A stretch of DNA of 64,000 nucleotides from Roridomyces roridus (GCA_029378245.1 JARKIF010000035.1:186001-250000); one strand, 5' to 3'. Shown: positions 22,926 to 36,012, numbered from the stretch's first letter. Notes: a model not told the origin generated them from the sequence alone. Program-made: numbers and translations.

Positions 22926-25900
22926 CTTCCTGGCCGAATATGTGGGACCTCCGCCACCCCCGCCGCCACCACCTGACGGCCAAGATCCCGCTGCATGGGC
23001 GCCATTCTCTGATCGTGCTGAATTCGACTTCGCCAATTTCCACTTCACCGAGGCGCAAAGCTCCGAGAAGGACATCAACACCGCTCTTGACATTTGGGCA
23101 GCGTCAGTAATGAAGTACGGGGCAACGGCGCCTTGGAAGGATGCTCGCGAGATGTATGCGGCCATTGACACCATCCGTGATGGCCAGGCACCATGGAGAA
23201 CATACACCCTCCGTTATTCCGGCCCTCTTCCTCCTGGTCAGCCTCCGAAATGGATGACGCACACCTATGAGCTCTGTACTCGTAACACCCGACTTTTACT
23301 CCACAATCAGCTCTCCACAACCGTGTTCCGCCAGCACGTCAACCTCGTTCCATATCGCCAATTCAATCATGCCGGCAAACGTGTTTACTCCAACTTGATG
23401 TCTGGCGACTGGGCTTGGAAACAAGCGGTGAGTGTTCTCGGTCGCTCAGTTACTCCACGCCCTGATGAGCCCGTGTTTAGGACGAAATTGCGGAAGATCC
23501 TCAAACACATGGCTCGGTGTTTGTACCGGTCGTAGCCGGTAGCGACAAAACGACCGTTTCTGTTGGTACGGGGCATCAAGAATTCCACCCCGTCTACATC
23601 TCCCCTGGTGTGCTCACAGGCACGGCACGTCATGCTCATGGCAATGGGGTTCTACCCGCAGCCTTTCTTCCAATCCCCAAGAGTATGTGAATGCTTTCAT
23701 ACAGAGTCTCCGATGCTGATGCTTCTCATTCTAGCCAGCAAAAAGCATCGTGCGCGGCCAGCATATCAGAAATTTGTGCGGCAGATGTATCATGCGTGCA
23801 TGGCACGGGTCTTTCAGCCTCTCAAGGCGGCAATGACCATTCCGGAAATTGTGCAATGCCCGGATCGTCATTTCCGCCGCGTCGTCTACGGACTAGGCCC
23901 ATACATCGCAGACTACCCCGAGCAAGTTTGGTTAGCGACTGTCGTCCAGGGGTGGTGTCCAAAGTGTGTTCCTTATTGCTTCCTCCGTACGTGGGCTCTG
24001 ACCAACGTAGATGTGACGCAGAACCGGACGATCTTGACAAGAAAGGAGCTCGCCTTCGCACCCAGACCACGACTGAGTTCTTGATCACACAATTCGACCC
24101 GGGCATTCTGTGGGACGACTTTGGGATACGCGCCGACGTTGCGGTGAGTGCATTAGTGTAATAATCAATGTGCATTCTTCTTACTTTCACTTTCAAGCCT
24201 TTTACGATGCATTTCCCTCGCACGGATATCCACGAGCTGCTCTCATCCGATCTGCTCCATCAGGTCATCAAGGGCACCTTCAAGGACCATCTCGTATCTT
24301 GGGTGAATGACTATTTGCACGTCACGCACGGGGAGAAGCGTGCTCTCGAGATTATTCAAGACATCGATCGCAGGTAAGCTGTCTTTGATTCAGCATGGCT
24401 CCCACTGACTATCAATAGGATCTCGGCCGTCTGCGAGTTCCCTGGCCTTCGCCGCTTCCCCGACGGACGGGACTTCCATCAATGGACCGGCGACGATTCG
24501 AAGGCCCTGATGAAGGTCAGATCGCCTTCTTGAATGCAAACCGCACCAGCTAACCTCCCAGCTAGGTATACCTGGCGGCTGTGGCTGGCTACCTACCCTC
24601 GGACATGATTCGATGCCTGGCTGCATTCATGGACACCTGCTACCTCGTGCGTCGTAATAGCATCTCGGCAGACAACCTCGACACCATTCGGTCAACGATT
24701 GACCGATTCCATCACTACCGCAATATATTCATTGACACCGGAGTCCGTGTCGACCTATCCCTCCCCCGCCAACACTCCCTCAGTCCATTACATCCGATCC
24801 ATACGGCTCTTTGGCTCCCCCAACGGTCTCTGCTCCTCCATTACTGAGTCCAAGCACATCAAGGCCGTGAAGGAGCCATGGCGACGCTCCAGCCGCTTCA
24901 ATGCGCTTCCTCAAATGCTCCGCTCCATCTCTCGCCTCGAAAAACTCGCCGCAGCAGCAGTCTCATTCCGTGCGCGAGGCATGCTCATCGGCACGACCTC
25001 ATCGTACACCGCTATGGTCCTCGATGGATGCCAGCCCCAAATGGTCGCTGCGGCCGTTGATGTATGTGCTCTAAACCTACTATAGAAATCAACCAACTCG
25101 AAACAACAAGACTAGATGAGTCTCGATACAGACGAATCTATATATAAACAACCCAATCACGAAGCTCCGGGGCGAGTGACAACTATATTGACAGCAGGCA
25201 AAGGCGAGTATAAGTCCCTAGTACAGGGCCTTATGAAAGGTTGTAGGGAATACTGTGATATTGTCTCGATATGATTGGTCGAGTTTTGTATTGCGAATCA
25301 AGATCCTTGATATGAACCAATAATGACAATTCTAAAGCGTTTTTGTAGATTTTAAGCTTCTCAGCTGAACACAAAAGATGTATAAAGGTTTGGCTAAAAG
25401 CCGGGTTGCACAAAGCGAGGTATTTGGGTCTCTCGATCCCTTTTACACTGGTATCCGAGGACGACAGCGACCGATACAACACGGATTTCGTAAATTCCAA
25501 CAATTCCTGAACCAATTCCTGACACTGAACACACAACCAGACCCTAACTGACACACAAACCGTACCAAGCCGTAGCAAGCCTTCCAAAGCTGCCACTGAG
25601 CTGAAACCCTAATCACAATCCAACTTGCACTCAAACCAAACTATGCTTCAAACTCGATTCACACAACAGGAGCCAACAAAACAACAATTTAGATTTTCAA
25701 GGGCGATTGCTTATTCTACGCAATGCACCTTCGAAAGCCTCGGACAAATCCCGTAGTCGCAGCTGGTAGCTTGCTAGTGGGGGAAGTGTCCCCCCCTCTT
25801 GGGTAACACTCTATCTACTTTATACATGTCCGGGAATCATATGATAGTACAAATGAATGGCGCAATAATGATGAATCTCCCATGTATCCTGAATAGAAAC

Positions 25901-27336
25901 GACCTGATTGGTTGATCTGGCACTGGTGCTCAGTCAGCCAGAGCGCCAAGCCATGATTCAGCATGTTATCTCGTGATTCCATCGCTGATCCATGACTCGG
26001 ACAGTTTGGATATCTTGTATCCCTTCTTCCCCTCCAGAGTATGGCCTCAAAACGTACTCCCACGTGTTGTAGGTCTCAAACGATACCCATATCTCCCACT
26101 CTTGGTCTCGGATACCAGCAGATACTTGACTAAAAGTCCGTATCCGAGCCGGAATCCACTTGTTCCGGCTACTACGTCACTTCCATCGGACCCGTCTCGG
26201 CGGTCTGCTCATGTTTCAGGTCATTCGGCCGACTTGTCCATCATTCCGTGAACTCCCGAACCTCCGAATTGCACTTGCACCAAGGTTCGAACTGCTGACA
26301 ATCATACAACGGTTAAGAACTGTTTAATTGGTGTATCCCATTGCTAAGGCAGGTATCCACACCTCCTACATGTTTCGGAGTGAGTCCATCAGTCATATCC
26401 AGGTAAATACCCTTCAACCTGTATAGTACTCTAAAGTATCCACCGTACTGACTGTCTCTGGGCTCGACATCAGCTCTCGTATTGAGATCATATAGTATGG
26501 AAACCACATCTGAAATCGTGCAAAATACGCGTTTTCAAGGGCAGTCAAATTCCATGCTCATCACCGTCGTTAATGCGGATGATGACGACAACGATGAGGT
26601 CAATCACGGCCCCCAAGTGCCTGACATCGGTGGAGCTTGGCCGTACACCAGGTGCGTCCTTTTCCTCTCATTCTTATAATCCCCTCATGCTTGCATAGCT
26701 CGCGGCTATCCAAAGGAACTCGATGCACTCGCTGCCCACATTGAGCAGCCTCAATTCCCCGTCCTCTTCCGCCACTTTTTGCACAAGGAGCTCTATGGCC
26801 CAGTTGACGACATTGCACTTGACGACTGCCCCGTTTTTGGTGGCCATCTCCGAGTCTTTCACTCTGTGATTGCTCACTTTTATGCTCCAAGTGATCTGTG
26901 TGGCGCCGGCGGGATGTACAGCGAACGGATCCGGGCCAACCCCAATTGGCATGGCTATGCTCGTCATGACACCGTTTTCATAGACGTCGGGGGGCCTGCT
27001 ATGGCTGGCCTTGTCATTGGCCGTGTCCTTCTTTTCTTTTCTTTTCCATATCTAGGCAAGGATTATCGGTGCGCGCTCATCCATTGGTTTGTGCCTGTGG
27101 GAGATGCTGTTGACCCGGACACGGGGATGTGGGTGGTCGAGCCCGAGCTTCAGCGGCGAGAGCCCTCCCTTGCTATCGTTCCCGTGCAGTCCATTGCGCG
27201 CGGCGCGCACTTGATCGGGGTCTACGATACGCGTGCGCTCCCCGAGGACTTTCATTTCTCGGATACTTTAGATGCTTTCAACAGATTTTTTGTAAATCCA
27301 TACGCAGACCACCACATGTATGAATTTTTAAAATAA
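22926..27336 (+). mobile_element. Plavaka-type transposase gene, interrupted
   Basis: This encodes the DDE-type transposase of Plavaka elements (CACTA-related, common in basidiomycetes). Seen in order: PFSDRAEFDFANFHF, IWAASVMKYG, MTHTYELCTRNTRLLLHN, YSNLMSGDWAWKQA, EDPQTHGSVFVPVVAGSDKT, GLGPYIADYPEQVWLA, GILWDDFGIRAD, LLSSDLLHQVIKGTFKDHLV, GLRRFPDGRDFHQWTGDDSK, ITESKHIKAVKEPWRRSSRF, and the C-terminal part FYAPSDLCGAGGM..ALIHWF..GMWVVEPEL..GVYDTRALPEDFHFSDTLDAF. Six or so short introns are consistent. Damage: a frameshift after SLPRQHSL (about 24785), and about 1.4 kb of LTR-like sequence between 25085 and 26510. The zinc-finger head is missing. No terminal repeats were found. Confidence 0.8.
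25240..26400 (-). mobile_element. LTR-retrotransposon relic inside the Plavaka gene
   Basis: On the minus strand this segment matches 29650-30900 on the plus strand over long stretches, for example the phrase ACTCCGAAACA.GTAGGAG and, further on, TAGAGTGTT(A/C)CC. That is the layout of the end of an internal region followed by an LTR. It lies within the transposase gene between its C-terminal exons. No coding frame survives. Confidence 0.5.
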
Positions 27337-29342
27337 TACTGTTCCGACTACTTGTGCCCTTGAGCACTTTATGGCTGGCGGCACCGCGGGTTCAAGCGAA
27401 AAAGCCGATTCAAGCGAGATCAAGTGCCAAGTAATTTGTCAAAAGACTGATGATCAGCCTGCCTGTAATCCAATACCGGCTGGAATGCTGCCTGCGATGG
27501 GCAGCACCCTGCCGTCGTCGTCGCCCACGTTGATCAGAGCCGGTCGAATAGATTATATAAGCTTCCCTTTTAGGCGACAGCATCCAGAATTGCTGATCGT
27601 CGCCATCAACGATGACCGCAAGCATTGCACAAATAAAATCGTAAAATTTTTGAGAAAAAAGGACGATGTACGCAGAGAGGCCGCGTTACAGAACGTATCT
27701 CAGCTACTGCTAAGGTCCAGATACGGCGGCGAAATGATGTATTTCTCGACACCACATACATTGACATACCCGGAGCCGCAGTGTTGCTTCCTGTACTAGA
27801 ACTGCCCAGTCCCAACCCCGCGCGGTTTGTGCGCCGCGCTCACATGACGACGATCGTCGTGGCGGCTACTCGCTCCCGGGCCAGCGGCGTATGCGCTCGG
27901 CGAGAAAACGCCGTCCGTGGCCACATCGTGCCCAGTGCCTAGACGTTGCAGGGTACGAGCATATAGCGTGCGATGCCATTGGGGGCATCAAGGAAGGTGT
28001 GGCAAGGCGACGCACCGCTCCCGATTGCCCACGCCGGGGATTGTGCAGGAGAAGCGAGACGAGCCAGGGGACGCCCATTGCGCCGGCGGTGTGGTGGGCC
28101 GGTGGGGGGGAAGAGTTGGATGGGAGAAGCTCCGGGGATTTGGGCGTGCGTAGCATAGCGTAGCTGCGCCTGTCCCGCAGGTGATGACCGCAGGTGATGA
28201 CCGTGGTTCACGGTTCTGAAGGGCGGTCGAGCGGGAGTGTGGAGTAGTAGGATGCCGGAGAGGGTGTGAGGAGGATTTTGAGGCAAGGGTGAGTCTCTTC
28301 GCCGTAGGTCACGGTGCCTGTTACCGAGGGGGCGGATCGCAGAGCCAGGCGTCTTGAGAGCAATGAAAACGCAGGCTACGGAGCGTAGACAGGACGGCTG
28401 TGGATTCATGAGAGTCCCGTGGAGCAAGGGGAAGGTGCTAGGAGACGCAGCTTTGGCTCGTTCCAGTGAAAAGTACATCCGCCGCTCCTGCATTCAAATC
28501 CCAGCCAAAAGTCGTGAAAATTGAGGGCCAAAGGTCTCGAGCATATTGAAAAAGGACGGCCTTGCCTTGAGGCGAAAGGACGAGGGAGTGTGGCGGGGCG
28601 GTCATGGTGGTCTTGTGGAGAGAGGCATTCGTAACGCTGTGACGCCCATTGCCGATCTTGCCGGCGGTGTCACTAACTGAATGTTCTTCTTCGTTTGAGC
28701 CTGCCTTTCAATAAATTTCTATTCTGAGGCAGTAGAAGTTTTTGTTTTTGCGAGCCAAATCCAATGGAAGGCTTGGAAACATGCAGACCGCGGGGAGTGA
28801 ACCAAACGAGCATCGCTATAAGTTGGCAGTGCATCAAAACGAGCCACTAACACAGAAAATGAGCTGTAGGTGCTCAACCACACAATATTATGGGAAAAGC
28901 TCAGTTGGAGATTGGCTCCAGGGGTCTAGCCGTGTCCGAATATATGACGTTTTCCCGGCAGGCAGGTACACGAACAAAGTTGAAAAGTTGAATTCCTGAT
29001 ACCGTTAGGTACAGGTTTCTATAGGGCGCCCTAATTTTTGGTTTTGGCGGGCCATCACGTTTTTGTCGTTCGGTTTTGCGTCAGCACTGATGGATCCAGC
29101 CAAATTCTTGTTGAAGCTGATGATTGCCGCACCCTCAGCGCAATATGGATGACCTCAACTCCCGGGAGCAGTCCTATCCGATTGATTTTTCAACATCTGT
29201 GCAAATGTCATGCACAGATGTTGGGTTCTTTGCCGAAGGAAATCCCAGGACTGTCACAAGCCTCAAGGAACCCCTTCCGTTTTTGCATCCCGCCTCCTCC
29301 CGCCGCCTCCCGATTTCTTGCCAAGCAGAAGCTTGCCATGTC
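27337..29342. other. Stretch without a recognised gene
   Basis: I see no protein family or RNA gene. A tandem GCAGGTGATGACC duplication lies near 28177-28203. The last part (about 28840-29342) continues, across the element described next, with 31086 onward and may be part of an older repeat or gene. Confidence 0.35.
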
Positions 29343-31077
29343 TAGGGTTGGGGTTGGACACGGGTCGGGTACGGGTCACAACCCGTATACCCGCGGGTAG
29401 ACGGCTTGAAATACATTGAAGTGAGTTCAGATTGTCCCCATTCTTGTCATTATCAGCCTTGCAATCACAGACTTTCATCGAAAAACCCTTGGAAATTGGA
29501 TGCCACCTATGCCGACGCAATGGCCGCATGCACGGTGATACGCCTGCAAAATGAACACGCTAGGAATACATGAAATTTCGCGATTTCTCTTATAACCAAC
29601 AGTGGTATCATCTCACGAGAGCGCTAGTGCTGAGCCCAGAGGCAGCTAGTAGGATTACGATGCATGGTGTACTGTACGGGTCGAAGGGGAACCTAAGATG
29701 ACCGACGGACCCACTCCGAAACACGTAGGAGTTCGTGCTAGTCCTCTTACCAATGGGAATATCTTATAACCAAGTCGTTGAGCTCTGGTTCAATCCGATG
29801 GTTACAAGGGAATTAGCAGCAATTGGGAATAAGCGGATGGTTGAGTCATCGATCACGATCGAGGCCTCAGTTGGAGTCATTACCAACCGGAACGATGGCG
29901 CCGGAAGACCGTGTGCCTGGTCCGTGATATCGGAACACGGGAGCACTCTGGAATCACTACTTGCGAGCTTCGGAATAGTGTCTTTAACGACGGGATACCC
30001 AAGATATGGGTATCGAATTAAAGCTACGGACCAGTACTATCCGGTCCTGGAACGATAGCGCAGAAGACGGAAGATGGGAATAATGGAACTCGACTTCCGA
30101 CCCTCGGCATCAGCCTTACCAACCTGAAACATGATGGATCGACGGCTGACTGAGCTTGGGATGGTGCGAGGATGGCGCCATCCAACCTGTAGACCAATGA
30201 AATGGCAAGGATACCCTAATTGCGTTGCGAGGATCGCATTCCTGTATTATTTATTAGATTGCCGGACTTGTATATAACTAGGTAGAGTGTTCCCTTGGAG
30301 GCCGAACAATCACTCCCGTCTGTTGTACGCATTAGCGTCTCTAAAGGGTTGTGCTTGGGCTTTCGAGGTGCACTGTGTTAGATAGTGGCTTCTTAAAGTT
30401 TGTACTAGTTGGAATCATATTATTTTGAATCGGAATCGTCGTCATCGTTGAAACCAAATCGTCGTACTCGCCTCAATCAAGAATCTATTAAGCAATCAGT
30501 CAAGTCAAGTCGTTGGAACATCGTCGTATTTGGCTAGGGAACCTCAGTACCAGTCGGGAAGAAGAGTAGAATCGAGTTGCGAAGTTTCGGAATAAGGAAT
30601 ACGATCGGTGCTTGACCACCAACCCACCTACTACATCAATCTTATCAACTACAGCTGAGAAGCTATACAATCTACCAAAAAGGGTTGCTTGTTCCAGTCT
30701 CGACTGAACCTAATACCCGTCCCTTGGAAATACCACTTTCCTTCGGAATAAACTTATTACTTTCTCCCTCCACAACCTACTACCTGTATAAGGACCTGTA
30801 TTGGGACTTTTACTCGTCTGAACACTCGATTGAATACACTCGCTACGAGCTCGTGTCTGTGTTGGTTATCTAAATAAGCTACTTGCTTATTCCTGTGTAC
30901 CACCGTATACGATACAGTGGTGTTGGGTTTCTCCCTTGGGTTTAGAGCACATTCGTCAACGGGTCGGTCGCGGGTTTGAGCCGGGTCGGAATCTCTGACC
31001 CGTACCCGTACCCGTGCAACCCGCGGGTCCATTCCGCGGTTTTTACCCGTACGGGTATGAACCCGTGTCCAACCCTA
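29343..31077. mobile_element. hAT-type element with nested LTR relic
   Basis: It begins TAGGGTTGG..GGACACGGGT and ends ACCCGTGTCCAACCCTA, with the 8-bp direct repeat GCCATGTC on both sides (29335-29342 and 31078-31085). Tandem ACCCGT-type words near both ends form subterminal repeats. Its 1735 bp carry no transposase; most of the middle (29650-30900) is LTR-retrotransposon sequence that must have entered later. Its ends share TAGGGT with the MITE at 7602. Confidence 0.8.
29650..30900 (+). mobile_element. LTR-retrotransposon relic nested in the hAT-type element
   Basis: It is similar, in inverted orientation, to 25240-26400. It carries ACTCCGAAACACGTAGGAG near 29710 and TAGAGTGTTCCC near 30285. 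No open reading frame of retrotransposon type remains. Confidence 0.5.
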
Positions 31078-31085
31078 GCCATGTC

Positions 31086-32925
31086 TCTGCCAGAGCACTC
31101 CGTTATTCTCGGACAGTAAAGACCAATGAACTTGCCGAAGACTTTGTTTTTGCAAGGGGAGCGAGGGAGTGCGGCGCACGGACGAGCGACGACACAATCA
31201 ATGATGCTGTAGTGTTATTTTTGCTTCAACCCACATTTTGTGACTTGAGTCTTGCTTGCAGGGGAGGGGAGGAGCGAGGGAGTGCGGCACGCCGGGGCGC
31301 ACGGACGAGCGACGACTGAAATGGAGTTGTGGATAATAATATGCAGTTGATTCTGGGTGTCTCGGTGGTAAGTAAGTAAGCACCTGTCGGCATTGAGCGG
31401 TAGCAGGCCCTGCCGCTTGCCGGCCTTACAGCTTTATGGTGATTGTGGGGTGTAGGAGTGTTCAAACATATGCAGACAGAGTCGACTTCTCGACACACTT
31501 CGTGCAACCTCAAAGAGATTTTGTTTTATCTGTAAATCTGGGTGCATAATTCAATGTGAAGCTAATCTCTCTCTGTTTGTGGTCCAAGAAAGCAACAGTG
31601 AGGCCTCGGGCCTCAAGTTTCGAAGCCATCAAATTCGCTTTTCGGACGGTTTACGCGAGCACACCCGTGTATTCAAGAATTTCTCAGGGTAAAAGGGGTT
31701 TTTACAATGCCTTGAGTTGATACTCAGTAGGAAAAATACACGGGAACATGTAGCAAGCAAAACGGGGAGTGGAAAGGGGCAGAGACGCAGGAGATAGATT
31801 GTGCACCTTGCTGATCCACGGCTACTGGCTACATCCGCACCCACCCTCAACTCGTCGAACGCCATTATATGCACTTCGCCGCCACGTCGTATTGATGCGG
31901 CCGTGCTCCAGAACCGAACTGGACAGAAAAAGGCGGTACCATCACCGAGCGTCAGTGTATGTGGGTTGCATAGACGATAGTACTTGCCACGTAACGGGCT
32001 CCCCATCCCACGTTCGAGTTTGAGCCTGCAGTCGGAAACGAAACAGCGAGAGCAACCAGAATTTAGAAATGTACAGGCAGCATCCGCACGGGCACATGGA
32101 AAAGAAGAAGCACCAACATGAATGCGACTATGATGTGTAAAAGCGCATTCAACACCGGAGAGGACGAAGAGTCGAAAGAACGGCAGAAGGCGAAAGGCGG
32201 CCGCGTAACGGACGGCGCCCCGTGTAGGCACCCTGTGTGGATGAGCAGTGAAGCAGGTACCCAGGAAAGCGTTAATACAGGCCTGCCCATATGACAATGG
32301 TAGCGCAGATCTACTTACTTTCCGGGGATTCGAGCAAAAAGGAGCAGCGGAATGGAAAGGAGAGTTTTTGATCGCTGGAAGCCTGTATACACAGTGTTTC
32401 TGTGCAGGAACATGTACAATTCAGGTACCTCTACAGCAGCAATCGAGGCTGTAGCGCGGAGCAGTGGCTTCCCCTGTATAATGTCCGAATATTAGCAGCC
32501 TGGCAGTAATCGGAATTCCCGAGAATTGGGACGATTCTCGGGGCTTTGGGGCCGCAGAAAGATAGCAGAGACGACGACGTGAGGCAGAAGTAGCTGCGGG
32601 ATATCACAGGACCAGACTAGTGAAGCAGGAGCGGACGAGGGCGAGGGCGGCGTGCAAGCAGAGCGGGAAAAAGAGCACCCGATCCTAATAGACACAAATA
32701 CACTGCCTAATCTGGACCCGATCAAACCCGAGAACGCACGGACCAGGCGCATGGCGGGCAATCGCGCCCTGATGGCGTTTCGACAGTGAGCGGGTGGAGG
32801 CGGGCATGCGGCCGCCCAGGGCTGATTGATATAAATCTTCCCTACGCTAATCAGCGGTCGCTCATATGCCACGGGTCTTCGACCACTACCGAAGATTTGA
32901 TATATCAAATCCCCACTATGGCCTG
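31086..32925. other. Stretch without a recognised gene
   Basis: A direct repeat of about 35-45 bases (GAGCGAGGGAGTGCGGC..ACGGACGAGCGACGAC) occurs at 31158-31192 and 31272-31315. A 222-codon open frame on the minus strand (31629-32297) has no family features and no paralogue here, so I do not call it a gene. Confidence 0.35.
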
Positions 32926-32986
32926 AAAGTGCACCCCCGCGGGGTCCGACAAGACGATGTCTTCAGGAACCTGCGACAACAACGTG
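32926..32986 (-). pseudogene. Fragment of exon 6 of the ubiquitin-protease-like gene
   Basis: It matches about 14604-14665, including the intron acceptor in front of VPEDL, so genomic DNA and not cDNA was copied. It is isolated, with no other part of the gene nearby. Confidence 0.65.
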
Positions 32987-33010
32987 GGTTCCGAGTCTTA
33001 AAAATTTATT

Positions 33011-33038
33011 ACGAGAACTTCACTTGTTAAGTTCTCGT
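33011..33038. repeat. Hairpin ACGAGAACTT / AAGTTCTCGT
   Basis: A 10-bp perfect inverted repeat with an 8-base loop, just outside the left end of the inverted element pair. Confidence 0.6.
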
Positions 33039-33075
33039 TCTTTTCAAATTCGCACAGGCCAAAATTTGGGTGAGG

Positions 33076-36012
33076 TCACCTAAGGAAGCTACGTTCGCGT
33101 ACCTTCGGGACCCAGTAGGTAGCTTAAATTGTTGACAGGAAGTGTACCTAATAGGTTGTGTCTACACCCAGCGGCGGATCAATTATACCCAATCGGGAAG
33201 CTCCTTCTGCCACGACACCACCACCACCTTCGACGCCCGACACGCCGCCGCCAATCCATGCCCGGCGCGCTGTGCCGCTTCGTTTGGCAAGCCCTCAAAC
33301 AACTTGCTGATGGTCTCAGGCACCTTCAAGGTCACTGGACGATCTGCGTTGACGCCGCTACCTCCCTTCCTGCTTGTTACCCGCCCCTTACGCCGTTTCA
33401 TGCGGCCTCCTCGTCCCAACCTCGAGAACGTTTTCAAGACACTATACCATTCCCGCCGACGGCGAAACCTTCCACCTACCAACCTCACCTACGGCACCTC
33501 CCTGCTCCCCGCACCCCGTTCGGCTGCCTTCTACGCAGCATCGGCGTCTCGACTTCAAAACGTTTCCACAACGTTACAGCTCCCAATGCCCCATTGGCTG
33601 CGACACTTTTGACCTACGGCACCTCCCCCACCTCCGTTCTTCCTTGGCACCTCCACGCCCTTGCCGGCTTGACGACCTCGACGTCCTTGGCATCTGCGAC
33701 GCTTCCGTCCTCCCGAAAGCTAGGTGGGGCTTGCCACATTGGCGCCCCGGCTCGTATCGGTAGCCCCTCCTTTGTGTGCTACTAGTCCCTCCTTTGCGTG
33801 CTACCCAATCATATTGAACGGCGGTGGAGCCCTTCTGAAACAATGTCAAGCCATCCAGTACAAAGAGGAGGGAGATACGAGGGGCGATAGCAGGCGGCGA
33901 GGAGTGTGGGTGGGTTGTTCCATCATGAGGAGGATGGTATGCGTAAAGCGGTGGTGTGGGCCGGGGGAGTGAGGTGTATTTGCAGCGCGCGGCGTCCATC
34001 ATTACTCTTCTGGAGATGCGGGAGGGGAGGGTGAGGAGGGTCTGAGGTGAAGAGGTGGTATCAGCGGGGGTACCTGGGACGTTGGGAGGTGAGGAGGGAG
34101 AGGAGGTCGATTATGGAACGTTGGTTTTGTGAAGGTAGGCCGTGCGACGATGCTTGCTTTTTATCCTCGCTTGTACCACCGGTGACCGGTGACCTACGGC
34201 ACCTCCGCACAATCCATTATGATCTACTTCCTCTCTCGTTCTCTTCATTCCCAAGGCTTAGAACATTGAGTGATACTATCTCTTTTGTGTATAAGCCTAG
34301 ATAAAACGAAATCCTTGAGAATTTGACCACCTCCTACACCTCCGTCGCATCGGCACACCATTGAGTAATGTCCCGACAGCCAATCGGATGCCGAATAAAG
34401 ATCGTTCCCTACTTTTATTTTTCTCTAACACGCATTTCCCTTCGTATTCACTCATTTGAAGTTCGGGATTTCATGTTCTAGGTCCGCCGCACCCAAATGA
34501 ATTTTTGTCCCGTTTTTCTGGGGTGATTTGGTCCACGAATACCGTTTCGTTCGAAAGACGGAGTACTTCTCATACGGATTCTTACTTCGGTTACAACTTG
34601 CTCGCAGATTGTCAAGCAATTAATTCCTCCCCGACTCAGCAATGCTCAGCACTGTTGGGAATGTCGTTCGAAGCCTTGCATGCTTCCTCCGATCCTCTGT
34701 TTAATTCTTTTGGCCTCAAACAAGTTGAATCAAGAATTCTATCAAACATAAATCCTCCTGTAACCGAGCCAAGCCGCCATTCCCTCTTCGTCCCGTCCCA
34801 TCCGTTGCGCACTTCCAGCATCATTTTACCCTCTCCTACCAGGGTAGAGCCCTGTTACTGTGCAAGCATCAACAAACGGCCGGCCAATGGTCGAAAGTGC
34901 GCGAGGGTATTGACGGCGGACGCCAACGCCGACTCACCGGAGGACGCGTTGAAAGAAGGAAGGCCGAGAGGCAGGGAGAGCGAGGAGGGAGAAGGAGAAG
35001 GCGAAGTGAACGCTGGGGCTGCGGGCTGTGCATCAACGTAGACTCGGACGACGAAGCACCGTTGCTGCGCTGGCATGGACAAAGGCCGACGGTCGTGGGT
35101 ACGCAGGTGGAGCGACACCAACGGCAACCCACCAGAGGACGCTTCAAGTGAAGGACAGTCGTAGGCTGGAGGGAGGAGGGAGGAGGGAGGAGGGGATGCC
35201 GTAGACGGTGTGGATGGCGTCGAGGGAGTCGCGGATGATGGCCTCGAGGGCATGGACCAAAGCCTATGTCTTCATCCCCAATCTGGAGGCGGTAAACTAG
35301 CCTAAGGTCCCCGGCTGCAGTGTGGACAGCCGGTGCTGCGTTAGCAGCGTCCTCAGCGCAGTCAGTCGGCGGGAGCACCGTGTTGAGCACATTTGAAAGG
35401 TAAGGATGCGTAGGCGGCGTGCCAAGCGGCCGGAGCGAGGTGCGGGTCAAGGAGGAACGGAGGTGCAGGTGAGGAACGAAGGTGGAGGGGTGTCGTAGGT
35501 CAGGCCTGTGGTTCGTCAAAAGCGTAGCAGTAATTCGATGTTCAGGCTGTCGTACGGGCATATTTGAAGCAGGAATGCGGAGGCGGTGCGGGAAGCGGCC
35601 CACCAGGGGTGTGGTACGCCGATAGCGTCGCAGTCGACGGGAACACCGGATTTGCCAAGATCTTGTTGAGGGAAAATTCAGGAGGCTGCGTGCAAGGCCC
35701 GAATGGAGGGCGGGAAACAGTCAAACAGAGGTGGCGGCGTCGACGGAGACCTTTCTTGGACCTTTCAGCGGGCGTGAGGGTGCCTGAGAGAGCGAGGATG
35801 GTGAGAGAGAAGCAGGCGCATAGCGCTCTTGAGCGTGGATTGGCGGAGGGGTGCCAGAGCGGTGACGATGGTGGTGGTGTTGAGCAAGGAGGAGCTTCCC
35901 GATTGGGAACAATTGATCCGCCGCTGTGTAGATGCCGCCTGTTAGGTACCCTTCATGTCAACATTTTAAGCTACCTACTCGGTCCCGGAGGTACGCGAAC
36001 GGTGCTTCCTTA
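33076..36012. repeat. Two diverged element copies in inverted orientation
   Basis: From 33076 rightwards and from 36012 leftwards the same sequence is read: the CACCTAAGGAAGC phrase, GTAGGTAGCTTAAA, then GCGGCGGATCAATT, CCCAATCGGGAAGCTCC and further diverged matches for at least 300 bases. Weak similarity continues towards the middle (repeated CCTACGGCACCTCC-like words). The inside is G/C-rich on the right side. Open frames exist on both strands but are not in the same frame in the two copies. Either a long-terminal-inverted-repeat element of about 2.9 kb or two copies inserted head to head. Confidence 0.6.

Noticed and set aside
31629..32297. 222-codon open frame on the minus strand as a gene
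   Set aside because: No domain, signal peptide, splice pattern or paralogue; it lies in repeat-like sequence.
33129..33785. 218-codon open frame in the inverted element as a transposase
   Set aside because: The mirrored copy is open in a different frame, and the text is low-complexity His/Arg/Pro.
34855..35253. Acyltransferase-like text HFRPLAGRL
   Set aside because: Only a short stretch matches, in G/C-rich Ser/Pro text without the other family motifs; chance or a very old relic.
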